Source: Melioribacter roseus (lineage in GTDB: Bacteria; Bacteroidota; Ignavibacteria; Ignavibacteriales; Melioribacteraceae). Taken from it: a stretch of 64,000 bases of DNA. The notes beneath the pieces were generated by a model, which saw only the letters and a list, made by a program, of their open reading frames with translations, was not told where the DNA came from and made no database searches. Position 1 is the first letter of the stretch. Every line of letters begins with the position of its first letter. The stretch spans positions 46,885 through 110,884 of the forward strand of contig DYLK01000006.1 of NCBI GenBank assembly GCA_020722065.1, given 5' to 3'. The position numbers and the translations under genes are program-made. Shown one piece after another: positions 17,372 through 25,387 of this stretch.

Positions 17372-18162
17372 AATGTAATTTGTTTTAATTCGACAAGAAT
17401 TGATATTCTTCTATTTATTCTATCGTTTGGATCCTTTATGTTTCGTAATCTATGACTTGCATAACCACGAATTTGATCAATTTGCTCGTCGCTAACGCCA
17501 TTTTTTTGTAGAATATTTCTTGCAGCGTTTGCTCTATCTGCACTTAATTCATAATTAGTGTATCCACGATTGTTTTTAGGATAAGGTCTAGCATCTGTAT
17601 GCCCTTCTACGACAATTTTATTATTCAATTCACTTATTTGTGAACCGATAATTGATAAAATCATCACTGCTTTTGGTTTTAACTTGGCGCTACTTAATTC
17701 AAAGAATGAATCATCTTTATCTAATAACTCAATTCGTAAACCTTCATCTGTAACTTGAATATCTACTTGTGAAAGAATATCAGCAAAATCGGGGTTACTT
17801 TCTAAACTTTCAATAATGTTATTTGCTTTTTCTTGAAGTGACTTTCGTTCTGCCTCTTTTTCTTCCATTTCTGATTTAATTTTTTCTTCCATTCCTTGTT
17901 GTCCACTGCCAGGACCTTGCCCTTCCATAAAAGATTTACTTCCGCTAATTCCCAAAATTGTAGGATTCTGAAAATAATGAGCTATTGATGTTTTCACTTC
18001 TTCACTTTGTGCTAATACCCAAAGTACAATAAATAAAGCCATCATTGCAGTAACAAAATCTGCATAAGCAACTTTCCAAGCTCCCCCGTGATGACCGTGA
18101 CCGCATTTTTTCCCCTTTTTTATTATTATCGGGGATTCGCCATGTTGATTTTGGTCAGCCAT
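17368..18162 (-). CDS. motB: flagellar stator protein MotB, proton-type channel helix (second stator pair)
   Basis: MotB couples ion flow to torque and anchors the stator to peptidoglycan. The 264-residue protein has a His/Lys-rich cytoplasmic tail (GKKCGHGHHGGAWK), one membrane helix VAYADFVTAMMALFIVLWVL with channel Asp35, a linker, and a C-terminal OmpA-like domain with the peptidoglycan-binding region IVVEGHTDARP and NYELSADRANAARN. The helix and the following AHYFQNP resemble the proton-driven E. coli-type MotB. The gene overlaps motA by one base (TAATG) and the next receiver by four. The coupling ion is inference from helix similarity. Confidence 0.92.
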   Translation of the reverse strand: MADQNQHGESPIIIKKGKKCGHGHHGGAWKVAYADFVTAMMALFIVLWVLAQSEEVKTSIAHYFQNPTILGISGSKSFMEGQGPGSGQQGMEEKIKSEMEEKEAERKSLQEKANNIIESLESNPDFADILSQVDIQVTDEGLRIELLDKDDSFFELSSAKLKPKAVMILSIIGSQISELNNKIVVEGHTDARPYPKNNRGYTNYELSADRANAARNILQKNGVSDEQIDQIRGYASHRLRNIKDPNDRINRRISILVELKQITL

Positions 18163-19019
18163 TATTCACTCTTTCCCCTTAAATAAGCTTCAAGTTCACC
18201 GAATGAAGGTCGTGAATCAGAAGGGATTGTTCTTCTAGCAATTTCAACTGCAACAATTGGAGGATTCCCTTTTGCATAAGCTACAATTGCTGTTTTAATT
18301 GTTTCTAAAAATCTAGTTTCATCTTCATACATGTGCTCAATATTTGTTGCTAAAGGTCCAACAAATCCGTAAGCCAAAAGCACACCAAGGAATGTTCCAA
18401 CTAAAGCCGCCGCGACGTGATGTCCAACTGCTTCAGCTCCTTCATTAATACTTCCCATTGTAACAATAATTCCCAAAACCGCTGCTACAATTCCAAGTCC
18501 AGGGAAAGAATCGCCTACTTTTGAAAGAATAGCACCAATTGGCTTTGTTTCAAATTCGAATGTTTCAATTTCTGTATCCATAAGTGCTTCAATTTCATGT
18601 GGAGGAACACCGCCTGAAAGCATCACTTTTAATGTATCCGCAAAAAATGCAACTGCTACTTTGTTGTGCATAAACAAATCACTTTGTTTTAATATTTCAC
18701 TTTCGGTTGGATTTTCGATATGTTTTTCAATTGCAAGCAGACCATCTCGCTGAGCAACAAGAAAAATGTCATAAAATGATTTCAATAATTTCTGATAATC
18801 TTCTTTTGAAGCTCCTTTATGCGAAATAGCTTTGGGAATTGCCCCCACGATTTTTTTAACAACTGGAAGAGGCGACATAATTAATAAAGAACCAGTTGCA
18901 GCTCCGCCAATTGTTATAAATTCGGAAATTTGAATTAGAAGTACTAAATCTCCCCCCGCCATAGTAAAGCCAGCTACTAAACTTACTAGCACAACAACAA
19001 AACCAATAATAATAAACAT
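18162..19019 (-). CDS. motA: flagellar stator protein MotA (second stator pair)
   Basis: This 285-residue protein is the ion-channel subunit of the stator. Four hydrophobic segments are visible: IIGFVVVLVSLVAGFTMAGG, a second near residue 40, GLGIVAAVLGIIVTMGSI and ALVGTFLGVLLAYGFVGPLA. The long cytoplasmic loop between helices 2 and 3 holds the charged residues that touch FliG. PGLGIVAAV contains the helix-3 proline typical of MotA. It starts directly after the receiver-HPt gene with no gap and overlaps motB by one base. The sequence style is close to E. coli MotA. Confidence 0.92.
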   Translation of the reverse strand: MFIIIGFVVVLVSLVAGFTMAGGDLVLLIQISEFITIGGAATGSLLIMSPLPVVKKIVGAIPKAISHKGASKEDYQKLLKSFYDIFLVAQRDGLLAIEKHIENPTESEILKQSDLFMHNKVAVAFFADTLKVMLSGGVPPHEIEALMDTEIETFEFETKPIGAILSKVGDSFPGLGIVAAVLGIIVTMGSINEGAEAVGHHVAAALVGTFLGVLLAYGFVGPLATNIEHMYEDETRFLETIKTAIVAYAKGNPPIVAVEIARRTIPSDSRPSFGELEAYLRGKSE

Positions 19020-19733
19020 TTATATCACCGTTTTTCTAATTTCTTTTTTGATTTCTTCAATTTTTCTAAAAATTTGACTTGTTTTTATTTCTGCAAAAAC
19101 CCAATCGCTTGATTGAGTAAACTGTTTGAGCATTATTTCTTGCGACAATTTTGTTATTTCGGGCAAACCCACTGTTGACCCGCTTCCTTTTAACTTATGT
19201 ATTTCCGCTTTTAATTTTTCAGAATCTCGGTTTCTTAATGATTCAGCTATTTTATGTTTTACTTCAGGAAATGTATCTAAAAAAATTTTTAAAAGATTGT
19301 CTTGTATTTCGAGTTGTTTTTCGGGTGTTATTCTTTTTTCAACTTGCTTGCTAAAAAAGTTTCCACCTAAAATTTCATTAACTGCTTCTTTAAGTAAAAG
19401 ATTATCTATTGGTTTTGAAATAATTTTAGACGCTCCAGCTTCCATTGCTGCCATAACATTACTATGCAAAGTATTTCCACTTATTACTACAACTGGAATG
19501 TTTTTAATTTCATTAAACACACTTTTTGCTTGAAGCATTTTAATTCCATCAAAATTTGGCATCATTAAATCCAAAAAGACAATGTCTGGCTTTTCTTCGG
19601 CTGTAATTTTTAATCCTTCTAATCCATCTTCGCAGGTTAATACTTCGAATGAATAACCTTCAAAAAATGTTTTAAGTGAGTTTAATATTACATTGGAATC
19701 ATCTACAATTAAAACTTTTATTGCTCGTGACAT
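19020..19733 (-). CDS. response-regulator receiver fused to an HPt domain
   Basis: The first 120 residues form a full receiver with VDDSN (acidic pair), Asp55 in VFLDLMMPNFDG and Lys107 in ISKPID. The C-terminal 90 residues form a four-helix HPt domain with the phosphorylatable His179 in AEIHKLKGSGSTVG. Such proteins can pass phosphate between a kinase or receiver and another receiver. The gene sits between csrA and motA with gaps of one and zero bases. It lacks a DNA-binding output, so its action is by phosphotransfer or protein binding, probably with the receivers and kinase encoded just downstream. Confidence 0.88.
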   Translation of the reverse strand: MSRAIKVLIVDDSNVILNSLKTFFEGYSFEVLTCEDGLEGLKITAEEKPDIVFLDLMMPNFDGIKMLQAKSVFNEIKNIPVVVISGNTLHSNVMAAMEAGASKIISKPIDNLLLKEAVNEILGGNFFSKQVEKRITPEKQLEIQDNLLKIFLDTFPEVKHKIAESLRNRDSEKLKAEIHKLKGSGSTVGLPEITKLSQEIMLKQFTQSSDWVFAEIKTSQIFRKIEEIKKEIRKTVI

Positions 19734-19734
19734 G

Positions 19735-19977
19735 TTATTTTTTTTTGAATTTATCAGATATTTGTTTTAATGTTTCTGTGTCAATCTCTGTTAGCACTTT
19801 TTGAGCTTGTGTAACTTCTTGTTTTACAGTTTCATAAAGTTCATCGCGAAGTATTTTGATGTTATTTGGGGCTTCAATTCCAATTTTAACACTATTTTCA
19901 GAAACTGAAACTATTGTTAAAACAACATCAGAGCCAATTCTGATTTTTTCATTCAATTTTCTTGATAATACTAACAT
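19735..19977 (-). CDS. csrA: carbon storage regulator CsrA
   Basis: CsrA is a small dimeric RNA-binding protein that blocks translation by binding GGA-containing hairpins, in flagellated bacteria chiefly on flagellin mRNA. The protein has the family start MLVLSRKLNEKIRIGSDVVL, and the core strands continue as VKIGIEAPNNIKILRDELY. At 80 residues it has a longer C-terminal helix than E. coli CsrA, as is common where FliW is present. It directly follows fliW, the gene of its antagonist. Confidence 0.96.
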   Translation of the reverse strand: MLVLSRKLNEKIRIGSDVVLTIVSVSENSVKIGIEAPNNIKILRDELYETVKQEVTQAQKVLTEIDTETLKQISDKFKKK

Positions 19978-19985
19978 ATATTATT

Positions 19986-20375
19986 CTATTCTTTGCTTTC
20001 TATAAATAGTTTTTTAGCTACTTCATATTTGTCATTATCTATTATTTTCTGAAACCCAACTTTGTCAATTAGGTTCAAATATACGGGTGCTTTCATATTA
20101 ATCGTAATTTCACCAATTTCTTTTGCCAGGCGAACAATGCCAAAAACATCATATTTATCGATAGTTGGATAGTTTTCCTCCATCAATAACGCTGGAAAAA
20201 GTGGGAACATTATCTGTGGTTGTTCGATAGCTGTAAGCCACGAGAACAAACTTTCAGATTCAGTAATAAGAATATATTTCTTTAAATTCTCAAAACCGAT
20301 TATTCCGTCTTCAATATTGATGATAATTGAATCATCAAATTTTATTTCGCCAAAGCGGTCTGTTATTATTTTCAT
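19986..20375 (-). CDS. fliW: flagellar assembly factor FliW
   Basis: FliW binds either flagellin or CsrA and so couples flagellin secretion to flagellin translation. The 129-residue protein has family features: the early segment GEIKFDDSIIINIEDGIIGFENLKKYILI, FSWLTAIEQPQIMFPLF, and the acidic NLIDKVGFQKIID near the end. It lies eight bases upstream of csrA, the standard partner arrangement, and 16 bases downstream of motB. The flagellin gene itself is not in the window. Confidence 0.95.
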   Translation of the reverse strand: MKIITDRFGEIKFDDSIIINIEDGIIGFENLKKYILITESESLFSWLTAIEQPQIMFPLFPALLMEENYPTIDKYDVFGIVRLAKEIGEITINMKAPVYLNLIDKVGFQKIIDNDKYEVAKKLFIESKE

Positions 20376-20391
20376 CTTTTTATCCTACAAT

Positions 20392-21153
20392 TTATTGTTT
20401 TAAAATTACAATATCTACTCTTCTGTTTTTAGATTTTCCTTCATCTGTTGCATTTGAAGCAATTGGATTTTCTTCTCCAAAACCTACCACAGATATTCTG
20501 TCTTTTTTTATGTTGGAATTTTCAACTAAAAAAGCAGCTGTTGTTGTTGCACGTTCAATTGATAATCGCCAATTATTAGAAAATTTTCCTACATAAGGGC
20601 GGTTATCAGTATTTCCTTCTATTCGAATTTGATTTGGAATTGTATTTAATATTTTGCCAAGTTCGTTTAACAATTTTATTGATTTTCCAGTTAAATCAGC
20701 TTCACCTGAAGCAAAAAGTATATCATCTTGAATGCTGATTACCATTCTTGAATCAGATTTAGAAAGGATGATTGATTTCCCATATTCCGAATTATTTATT
20801 ATTCCTTGTAGATTATCGACAATTGAAGGAATTCCTTTAATTTCAATTGGTTTTGGGAAAGAATCAATTCTAACATCTTCTTTAACATTTCCAAAAATAT
20901 TTGAAAAGGCTGAAGTCATTCCTTTATACTTCTCTGCATCTATTTTTGACATTGCATAAAGTAGAATGAATAGCCCAAGAAGAAGAGTTATCAAATCTGA
21001 ATAGGTTAATAAATATCTGTCTTTATCAACTTGTTCAGCTGAATTTATACTATCTGATTTTGAGTAGTCAAATCGACTTTTCGAAGATCTTGTTCGCTTT
21101 TGGGCAGCAAACTCATCAGTCTCGATTTTACTAATGTTGGAATTTCTCCGCAT
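20392..21153 (-). CDS. flagellar stator protein MotB/PomB-type (first stator pair)
   Basis: This 253-residue protein has a long basic N-terminal tail of about 45 residues, one membrane helix YLLTYSDLITLLLGLFILLY with channel Asp53, and a C-terminal OmpA-like domain (RIEGNTDNRPY, NWRLSIERATTTAAFL, VVGFGEENP). The helix (YSDLITLLLGLF) resembles sodium-type MotS/PomB helices more than the neighbouring MotB. The ATG at 21153 lies 109 bases inside motA in another frame. No ATG occurs between it and the helix, so the long overlap appears real. Ion specificity is inferred. Confidence 0.88.
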   Translation of the reverse strand: MRRNSNISKIETDEFAAQKRTRSSKSRFDYSKSDSINSAEQVDKDRYLLTYSDLITLLLGLFILLYAMSKIDAEKYKGMTSAFSNIFGNVKEDVRIDSFPKPIEIKGIPSIVDNLQGIINNSEYGKSIILSKSDSRMVISIQDDILFASGEADLTGKSIKLLNELGKILNTIPNQIRIEGNTDNRPYVGKFSNNWRLSIERATTTAAFLVENSNIKKDRISVVGFGEENPIASNATDEGKSKNRRVDIVILKQ

Positions 21154-21848
21154 TGAATTGCTAATGCTCCTTCTAATGATATTTCCATCATTAATTTTTC
21201 TTTAATATTTATTTGTCGAAGTTTATCTGCAATTGGTAACCACAAAAAATTTGCACTTACTATTCCCCAAAAAGTCGCTATAAAAGCTGATGCAATACTT
21301 CTAATTAAGATTTCTGGTTCGTTTCCAGCGTTTGCCAAAGTCATTATTAATCCCATTACTGTTCCAATAATTCCCATAGTTGGAGCATAACCACCCATTT
21401 TGGCAAACATTAAAATATTTTCATTATGTCTGTTTTCAGTTGCTTTAATTTCTATAATTGCTATGTCTTCTAATAATTCACCATCTGCGCCATCCATAAT
21501 GTGTTTGATTAGTTTTTGAGGGAACTGATAGACAACTTTGTCGATATTTTTTTCAATTTCTAAAAGTCCTTGCATTCTAACTATCTGAGAAATCTCCGTA
21601 AAACCATAAATAATTTTCTTGTAATTATAATCAGTTGAACTATAAGCCAGTTTGGCAAGCGGTAAAATCAAACGGAATTTTTCCCAGCCAAACCCAATAA
21701 ATACTGCTGCAAAAGTTCCACCAAAAACAATTAATATTGGCGGAAACAAAAAAATCGAATTAATTGCTCCACCTTCAAGAAAAAAAGCACCAAAAATTGC
21801 TACGAATCCAAAAATCAATCCGAGCAAGTTACTTATTCTAAATACCAT
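21045..21848 (-). CDS. flagellar stator protein MotA/PomA-type (first stator pair)
   Basis: This 267-residue stator channel subunit has four hydrophobic segments: LLGLIFGFVAIFGAFFL, IFLFPPILIVFGGTFAAVFI, YAPTMGIIGTVMGLIMTL and FIATFWGIVSANFLWLPIA. The helix-3 motif GGYAPTMGIIGTVMGL is typical of MotA. The last 36 codons overlap the start of the motB-like gene. It begins one base into the flgL stop, so this pair belongs to the filament-junction operon. It is clearly diverged from the motA at 18162. Confidence 0.9.
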   Translation of the reverse strand: MVFRISNLLGLIFGFVAIFGAFFLEGGAINSIFLFPPILIVFGGTFAAVFIGFGWEKFRLILPLAKLAYSSTDYNYKKIIYGFTEISQIVRMQGLLEIEKNIDKVVYQFPQKLIKHIMDGADGELLEDIAIIEIKATENRHNENILMFAKMGGYAPTMGIIGTVMGLIMTLANAGNEPEILIRSIASAFIATFWGIVSANFLWLPIADKLRQINIKEKLMMEISLEGALAIQCGEIPTLVKSRLMSLLPKSEQDLRKVDLTTQNQIV

Positions 21849-22744
21849 TATAGATAATCCAAGAGTGTTTTTGGTAGTATTGTAGAAGAAACTTCGATTG
21901 CTCTATCCATACTTATTTGTAAATTATTCATTTCCATTATTGCTTTTGATAAATCAACTTCTTGTTCTTTAGCAAGCAACGTGTTTAAATCTAAAGCCTG
22001 GTTTTCAAGCAAAGTTTGCATATCTTGCATTCTATTGTAATAATTACCTGCTATAGAAAGTTTATTAATTACATTTGTGTTAAATTCGTCAACAGCTTCG
22101 ATATCTGATGTGGTTGGCATTTCACCATTTTCAAGTCGAGTTTTAATATCTATCAATCGATTAAAAATATCAGTCCCTGGTGGATTTGCAACTTCTCCAA
22201 AAAGTTCAAATCCTGTAATATTCATCTTTTGTGTTGTTGTGGATGAAATTCTTATACTTCTGCTTTCGTCAATTCCCGTACTGAGAGTTTCAATTGCGGT
22301 GCCACCAGCATTCCAATCATAAGGCTTTGTGGAATAATCTGTTCCCGAAAAGATATATTTATCAGCATATTTTGCATTTGCAGCATCAAGAATAATGTTT
22401 ATTGCCGCTTCAATTTTGGGGGCATAATCTGCTTGAGCAACTGCTGAATTTGTAGCTTCGGTTAGTTTTGTTAATATATCTTGAGATTGTGCTTGTATAG
22501 TTTCGAGATTTAAAATTGTATTATTTACAAACGATAAACCCTCATCAATATTATTTTGGAATGTTTTAAGATCTTCAATTTGTTTGTTAAGTCGGAATAA
22601 TCTTGCTGTTCCAGAAGGATCATCAGAAGGTTTGTTGATTTTTTGTCCTGTTGTAATTTGAACTTGTTTTTCGCTCAACCGTGATTTTATATCGTTCAAA
22701 TTATAAAGGAAGCTGGATTGTATTGTTCTATCTGTAACTCTCAT
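21848..22744 (-). CDS. flgL: flagellar hook-associated protein FlgL (HAP3)
   Basis: FlgL forms the junction zone between hook and filament. The 298-residue protein starts MRVTDRTIQSSFLYNLNDIK, with a flagellin-like N-terminal coiled coil containing QITTGQKINKPSDDPSGTARLFRLN. The C-terminal helix AIMEMNNLQISMDRAIEVSSTI packs against it. The middle domain is short. It is secreted by the flagellar apparatus and has no signal peptide. It lies three bases after flgK, the usual order. Confidence 0.95.
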   Translation of the reverse strand: MRVTDRTIQSSFLYNLNDIKSRLSEKQVQITTGQKINKPSDDPSGTARLFRLNKQIEDLKTFQNNIDEGLSFVNNTILNLETIQAQSQDILTKLTEATNSAVAQADYAPKIEAAINIILDAANAKYADKYIFSGTDYSTKPYDWNAGGTAIETLSTGIDESRSIRISSTTTQKMNITGFELFGEVANPPGTDIFNRLIDIKTRLENGEMPTTSDIEAVDEFNTNVINKLSIAGNYYNRMQDMQTLLENQALDLNTLLAKEQEVDLSKAIMEMNNLQISMDRAIEVSSTILPKTLLDYL

Positions 22745-22747
22745 CGC

Positions 22748-24115
22748 TTACACCATTTGTAATAATGTTTGAAGAATTTCATCAGCCACTTTTATTAATT
22801 TTGCGGCAGCATCATACGAGCGTTGATATGTTAAAACATTTACCATTTCTTCATCAACACTTACACCAGATTCTTCATTAAATTGTGAATTAAGTTGCTG
22901 AAGTACTAAATCGAATGTTGAGGTTTGTTGTTCATTTAATGATTTTGCATTAGAAATTTGGTTAACTAAATCAGAATATGCTTCTAAAAATGTTTGTCCG
23001 TTAATGGAATCACTATCTGCCAAATCTGCAATTGCCAAAGCTCCTTCGTTATTTCCTTCAGAACCATCTGAAGAAACGGCTATTTTTCTTGGATCTTGCA
23101 AAATATCAAAATTAATTTTTAAACTTCCTGCAGAATAGTCTGAAAAGAAATTAATTCCTGTTTCTGGGGCGGAATCTATAGTAAACATTGTGGAGTGGAT
23201 TGAGTTTACTTTTTGCATTATTGAATTTGCCAAAGTATCGATTTTATCCATATAATCTGGGATGACATTGTTAAAATTATCTATTATTCCATATAATTTA
23301 CCGCCTCGAACGGATAATGTTGTGTCTCCATTTGCAATAATTGATAGTTTAGTATAATTACCACTTGCGGTTTCTTCAACTGAAAGCTCTGTGAGTGTCG
23401 TTTTATCAACAACGTGAACTCCACCAATCGACAAACTAACTGTGTTATCAGTATTTATTGTTGTGTTAACATTTACTAGTGAGCTAATTTCTTTTAAAAG
23501 TTCGTCTCTTTTATCAAGTAAAGTATTTGCTGATGTTTCTGAAATATATGCCTGATAAATTTGTTTATTTACTTCATGAAGTTCTGTTAAATATCTATTT
23601 AATGTTTCAACATTGTCTTCCGCCTCAGAATTTAAATCCGTTCGGATTGTCGAAAGTCCTTCATAAATCGAATAAATTTTATTCGACATTTGTTCAGCAC
23701 TATTTATCACATCATTTCTAAGTGGAATTGAACTTGGATCCATAGAAAGTTCTTCCCAAGTATTAAAAAATGATTCTATCAAATTAGATAAACCCAAATC
23801 CGAAGGCTCAGTAAAAAGTGATTCAACGCTACTTAATGTCGTATTTCTAGAGTTTGTATTTTCTCGATATTCGTTGTATTTCCGTATTTGTCTATCCAGA
23901 ATTTCATTTCTAACTCTATTTACGTCTGTAATAGAAACACCATTTCCAATCTCGAATCCGTTTATATATTCGGGAGTTTCAGCTTGCAAATTCGTTTTTT
24001 GGCGGGAATAATTTTCGTTTTGTGCGTTTGCAATGTTATTTGATGTTACCGACAAAGCACGTTGATACGTTGCTAAACTTTTTCTTGATATTTCAAACAA
24101 ACCACCAATTGCCAT
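22748..24115 (-). CDS. flgK: flagellar hook-associated protein FlgK (HAP1)
   Basis: FlgK is the first junction protein after the hook. The 455-residue protein carries the rod/hook N-terminal signature ALSVTSNNIANAQNENYSRQ at residues 19-38 and the C-terminal FlgK helix SVDEEMVNVLTYQRSYDAAAKLI. Between them is a coiled region (about 100-250) and a beta-rich domain. It is shorter than the E. coli protein (547) because the central domain is reduced. flgN, its likely chaperone gene, directly precedes it. Confidence 0.95.
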   Translation of the reverse strand: MAIGGLFEISRKSLATYQRALSVTSNNIANAQNENYSRQKTNLQAETPEYINGFEIGNGVSITDVNRVRNEILDRQIRKYNEYRENTNSRNTTLSSVESLFTEPSDLGLSNLIESFFNTWEELSMDPSSIPLRNDVINSAEQMSNKIYSIYEGLSTIRTDLNSEAEDNVETLNRYLTELHEVNKQIYQAYISETSANTLLDKRDELLKEISSLVNVNTTINTDNTVSLSIGGVHVVDKTTLTELSVEETASGNYTKLSIIANGDTTLSVRGGKLYGIIDNFNNVIPDYMDKIDTLANSIMQKVNSIHSTMFTIDSAPETGINFFSDYSAGSLKINFDILQDPRKIAVSSDGSEGNNEGALAIADLADSDSINGQTFLEAYSDLVNQISNAKSLNEQQTSTFDLVLQQLNSQFNEESGVSVDEEMVNVLTYQRSYDAAAKLIKVADEILQTLLQMV

Positions 24116-24116
24116 T

Positions 24117-24572
24117 TTACACTTTCCTATCTATAATTACTTTTCTTCTATCTTTAATTAGTGTATTTACGGTTGTTATTAAAAATTCTCGAGCTGTTTT
24201 TATCAAAAAAAGATTTTGTGAATTGATTAAAGTAATTCGTTTGGCAATATCCTTAATACCAATTTGTAATTGAGATAATTTTTCCCATTCCTCTTCAGTT
24301 ATTTTATCTTTCAACAGATTTTTAAGAGTTTCTAATTTCTTTTCCACTGGTGTAAGATTTCTTTCAAAAAGACGAATAAGGATATTTTCCCTTTCTTTTT
24401 CTGCTTGATTAAGCGCCGCTAAATACTTTTCTTCAGATTTCAACGCTTCATCAAACATCTCGTGATTATTCTCAACAAGCGATTGTTGTTTTAATTTTGC
24501 CGCCGAAAAGAAATTTTCGAGATTGTCTTTTTGCTTTGCAAGCACTACGAGTAATTCATTTATACTATTCAT
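24117..24572 (-). CDS. flgN: FlgN-like export chaperone
   Basis: FlgN keeps FlgK and FlgL soluble and guides them to the export gate. This 151-residue protein is almost entirely alpha-helical with heptad-like charge patterns (EKERENILIRLFERNLTPVEKKLETLKNLLK) and no membrane segment. FlgN proteins are poorly conserved, so the call rests on length, helical makeup and position directly before flgK. ATG at 24572 is preferred over the TTG at 24581; it overlaps the preceding gene by eight bases. Confidence 0.72.
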   Translation of the reverse strand: MNSINELLVVLAKQKDNLENFFSAAKLKQQSLVENNHEMFDEALKSEEKYLAALNQAEKERENILIRLFERNLTPVEKKLETLKNLLKDKITEEEWEKLSQLQIGIKDIAKRITLINSQNLFLIKTAREFLITTVNTLIKDRRKVIIDRKV

Positions 24573-25386
24573 TTTCTTCAAAATATTTTATGTATGAATT
24601 TATTTTTTTAACGTAATTCTGTGTTTCATTGTACGGTGGAATTCCATTATACTTTTGAACAGCTCCAGGTCCAGCATTATACGCCGCCAAAGCCTTACTT
24701 AAATTACCATCAAATTTTTCCAACATTTGCGATAAATATTTTGTGCCACCTTTAATATTTTCATCTGGATTAAACACATTTCGGACATTCATTTCGTTTG
24801 CCGTTGAATCTATTAATTGCATCAACCCTTTTGCTTTCGCTTTCGAAATAGAATTATTTTTTGCTGAAGATTCAGCAAGAATTACTGATTTTATAATTTT
24901 TTTATCAACACCAAATTGGTTGGAATATTTATCAATAATCTCTTCATAATTGCTTAATCTTGAAAGAGCACTCGAACTCGGAGCAATTCCATTTACATTT
25001 TTCAGATTATAATTTACTTGCGGAGCTTTTCGTTGAAATTCATTTGGTCTTTCAAGATTTTTAAGAGAATTCAAATCTAATTCCTCACCAGTTAAACTTT
25101 TGAAAATCTTAGATGCAACACCTAAACTTTGTTCTTCTCCAATAAATTTTGAAATTTCATCTTGAAAAATCCCTTCAAAAATATCTCCACCCAAACCTTC
25201 TTCGCCAAACATTCCGCCTGTTGTTTCGCTCATACTTTTAAGCATCATTTTGGTTAGCATAGATTCAAAATCAACCGAAGCCTTTGCCAATTTCGATTTT
25301 TCAGCAGCCGAATAATTATTTTTCATCTCAATCGGTTGTGAAATTTGCTTTGCAGGGTTCGATATTTTTAAATCTAATGAATCCAT
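24565..25386 (-). CDS. flgJ: FlgJ-like rod-binding domain fused to an SLT lytic transglycosylase
   Basis: The N-terminal half (about residues 28-100) is the rod-capping domain, with VDFESMLTKMMLKSMSETTG and DIFEGIFQDEISKFIG. The C-terminal half (about 145-270) is a GH23 transglycosylase: the catalytic Glu lies in SVILAESSAKNN, followed by KAKGLMQLIDSTA and ALAAYNAGPGAV. It would cap the growing rod and open the peptidoglycan. In E. coli FlgJ the enzyme half is a GH73 glucosaminidase, so this is a different fusion. No signal peptide is present, consistent with export by the flagellar apparatus. It follows flgI by one base. Confidence 0.9.
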   Translation of the reverse strand: MDSLDLKISNPAKQISQPIEMKNNYSAAEKSKLAKASVDFESMLTKMMLKSMSETTGGMFGEEGLGGDIFEGIFQDEISKFIGEEQSLGVASKIFKSLTGEELDLNSLKNLERPNEFQRKAPQVNYNLKNVNGIAPSSSALSRLSNYEEIIDKYSNQFGVDKKIIKSVILAESSAKNNSISKAKAKGLMQLIDSTANEMNVRNVFNPDENIKGGTKYLSQMLEKFDGNLSKALAAYNAGPGAVQKYNGIPPYNETQNYVKKINSYIKYFEENE

Positions 25387-25387
25387 T

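Noticed and set aside
19126..19533. 135-codon plus-strand open frame
   Set aside because: It is antisense to the receiver-HPt gene, whose domains are clear.
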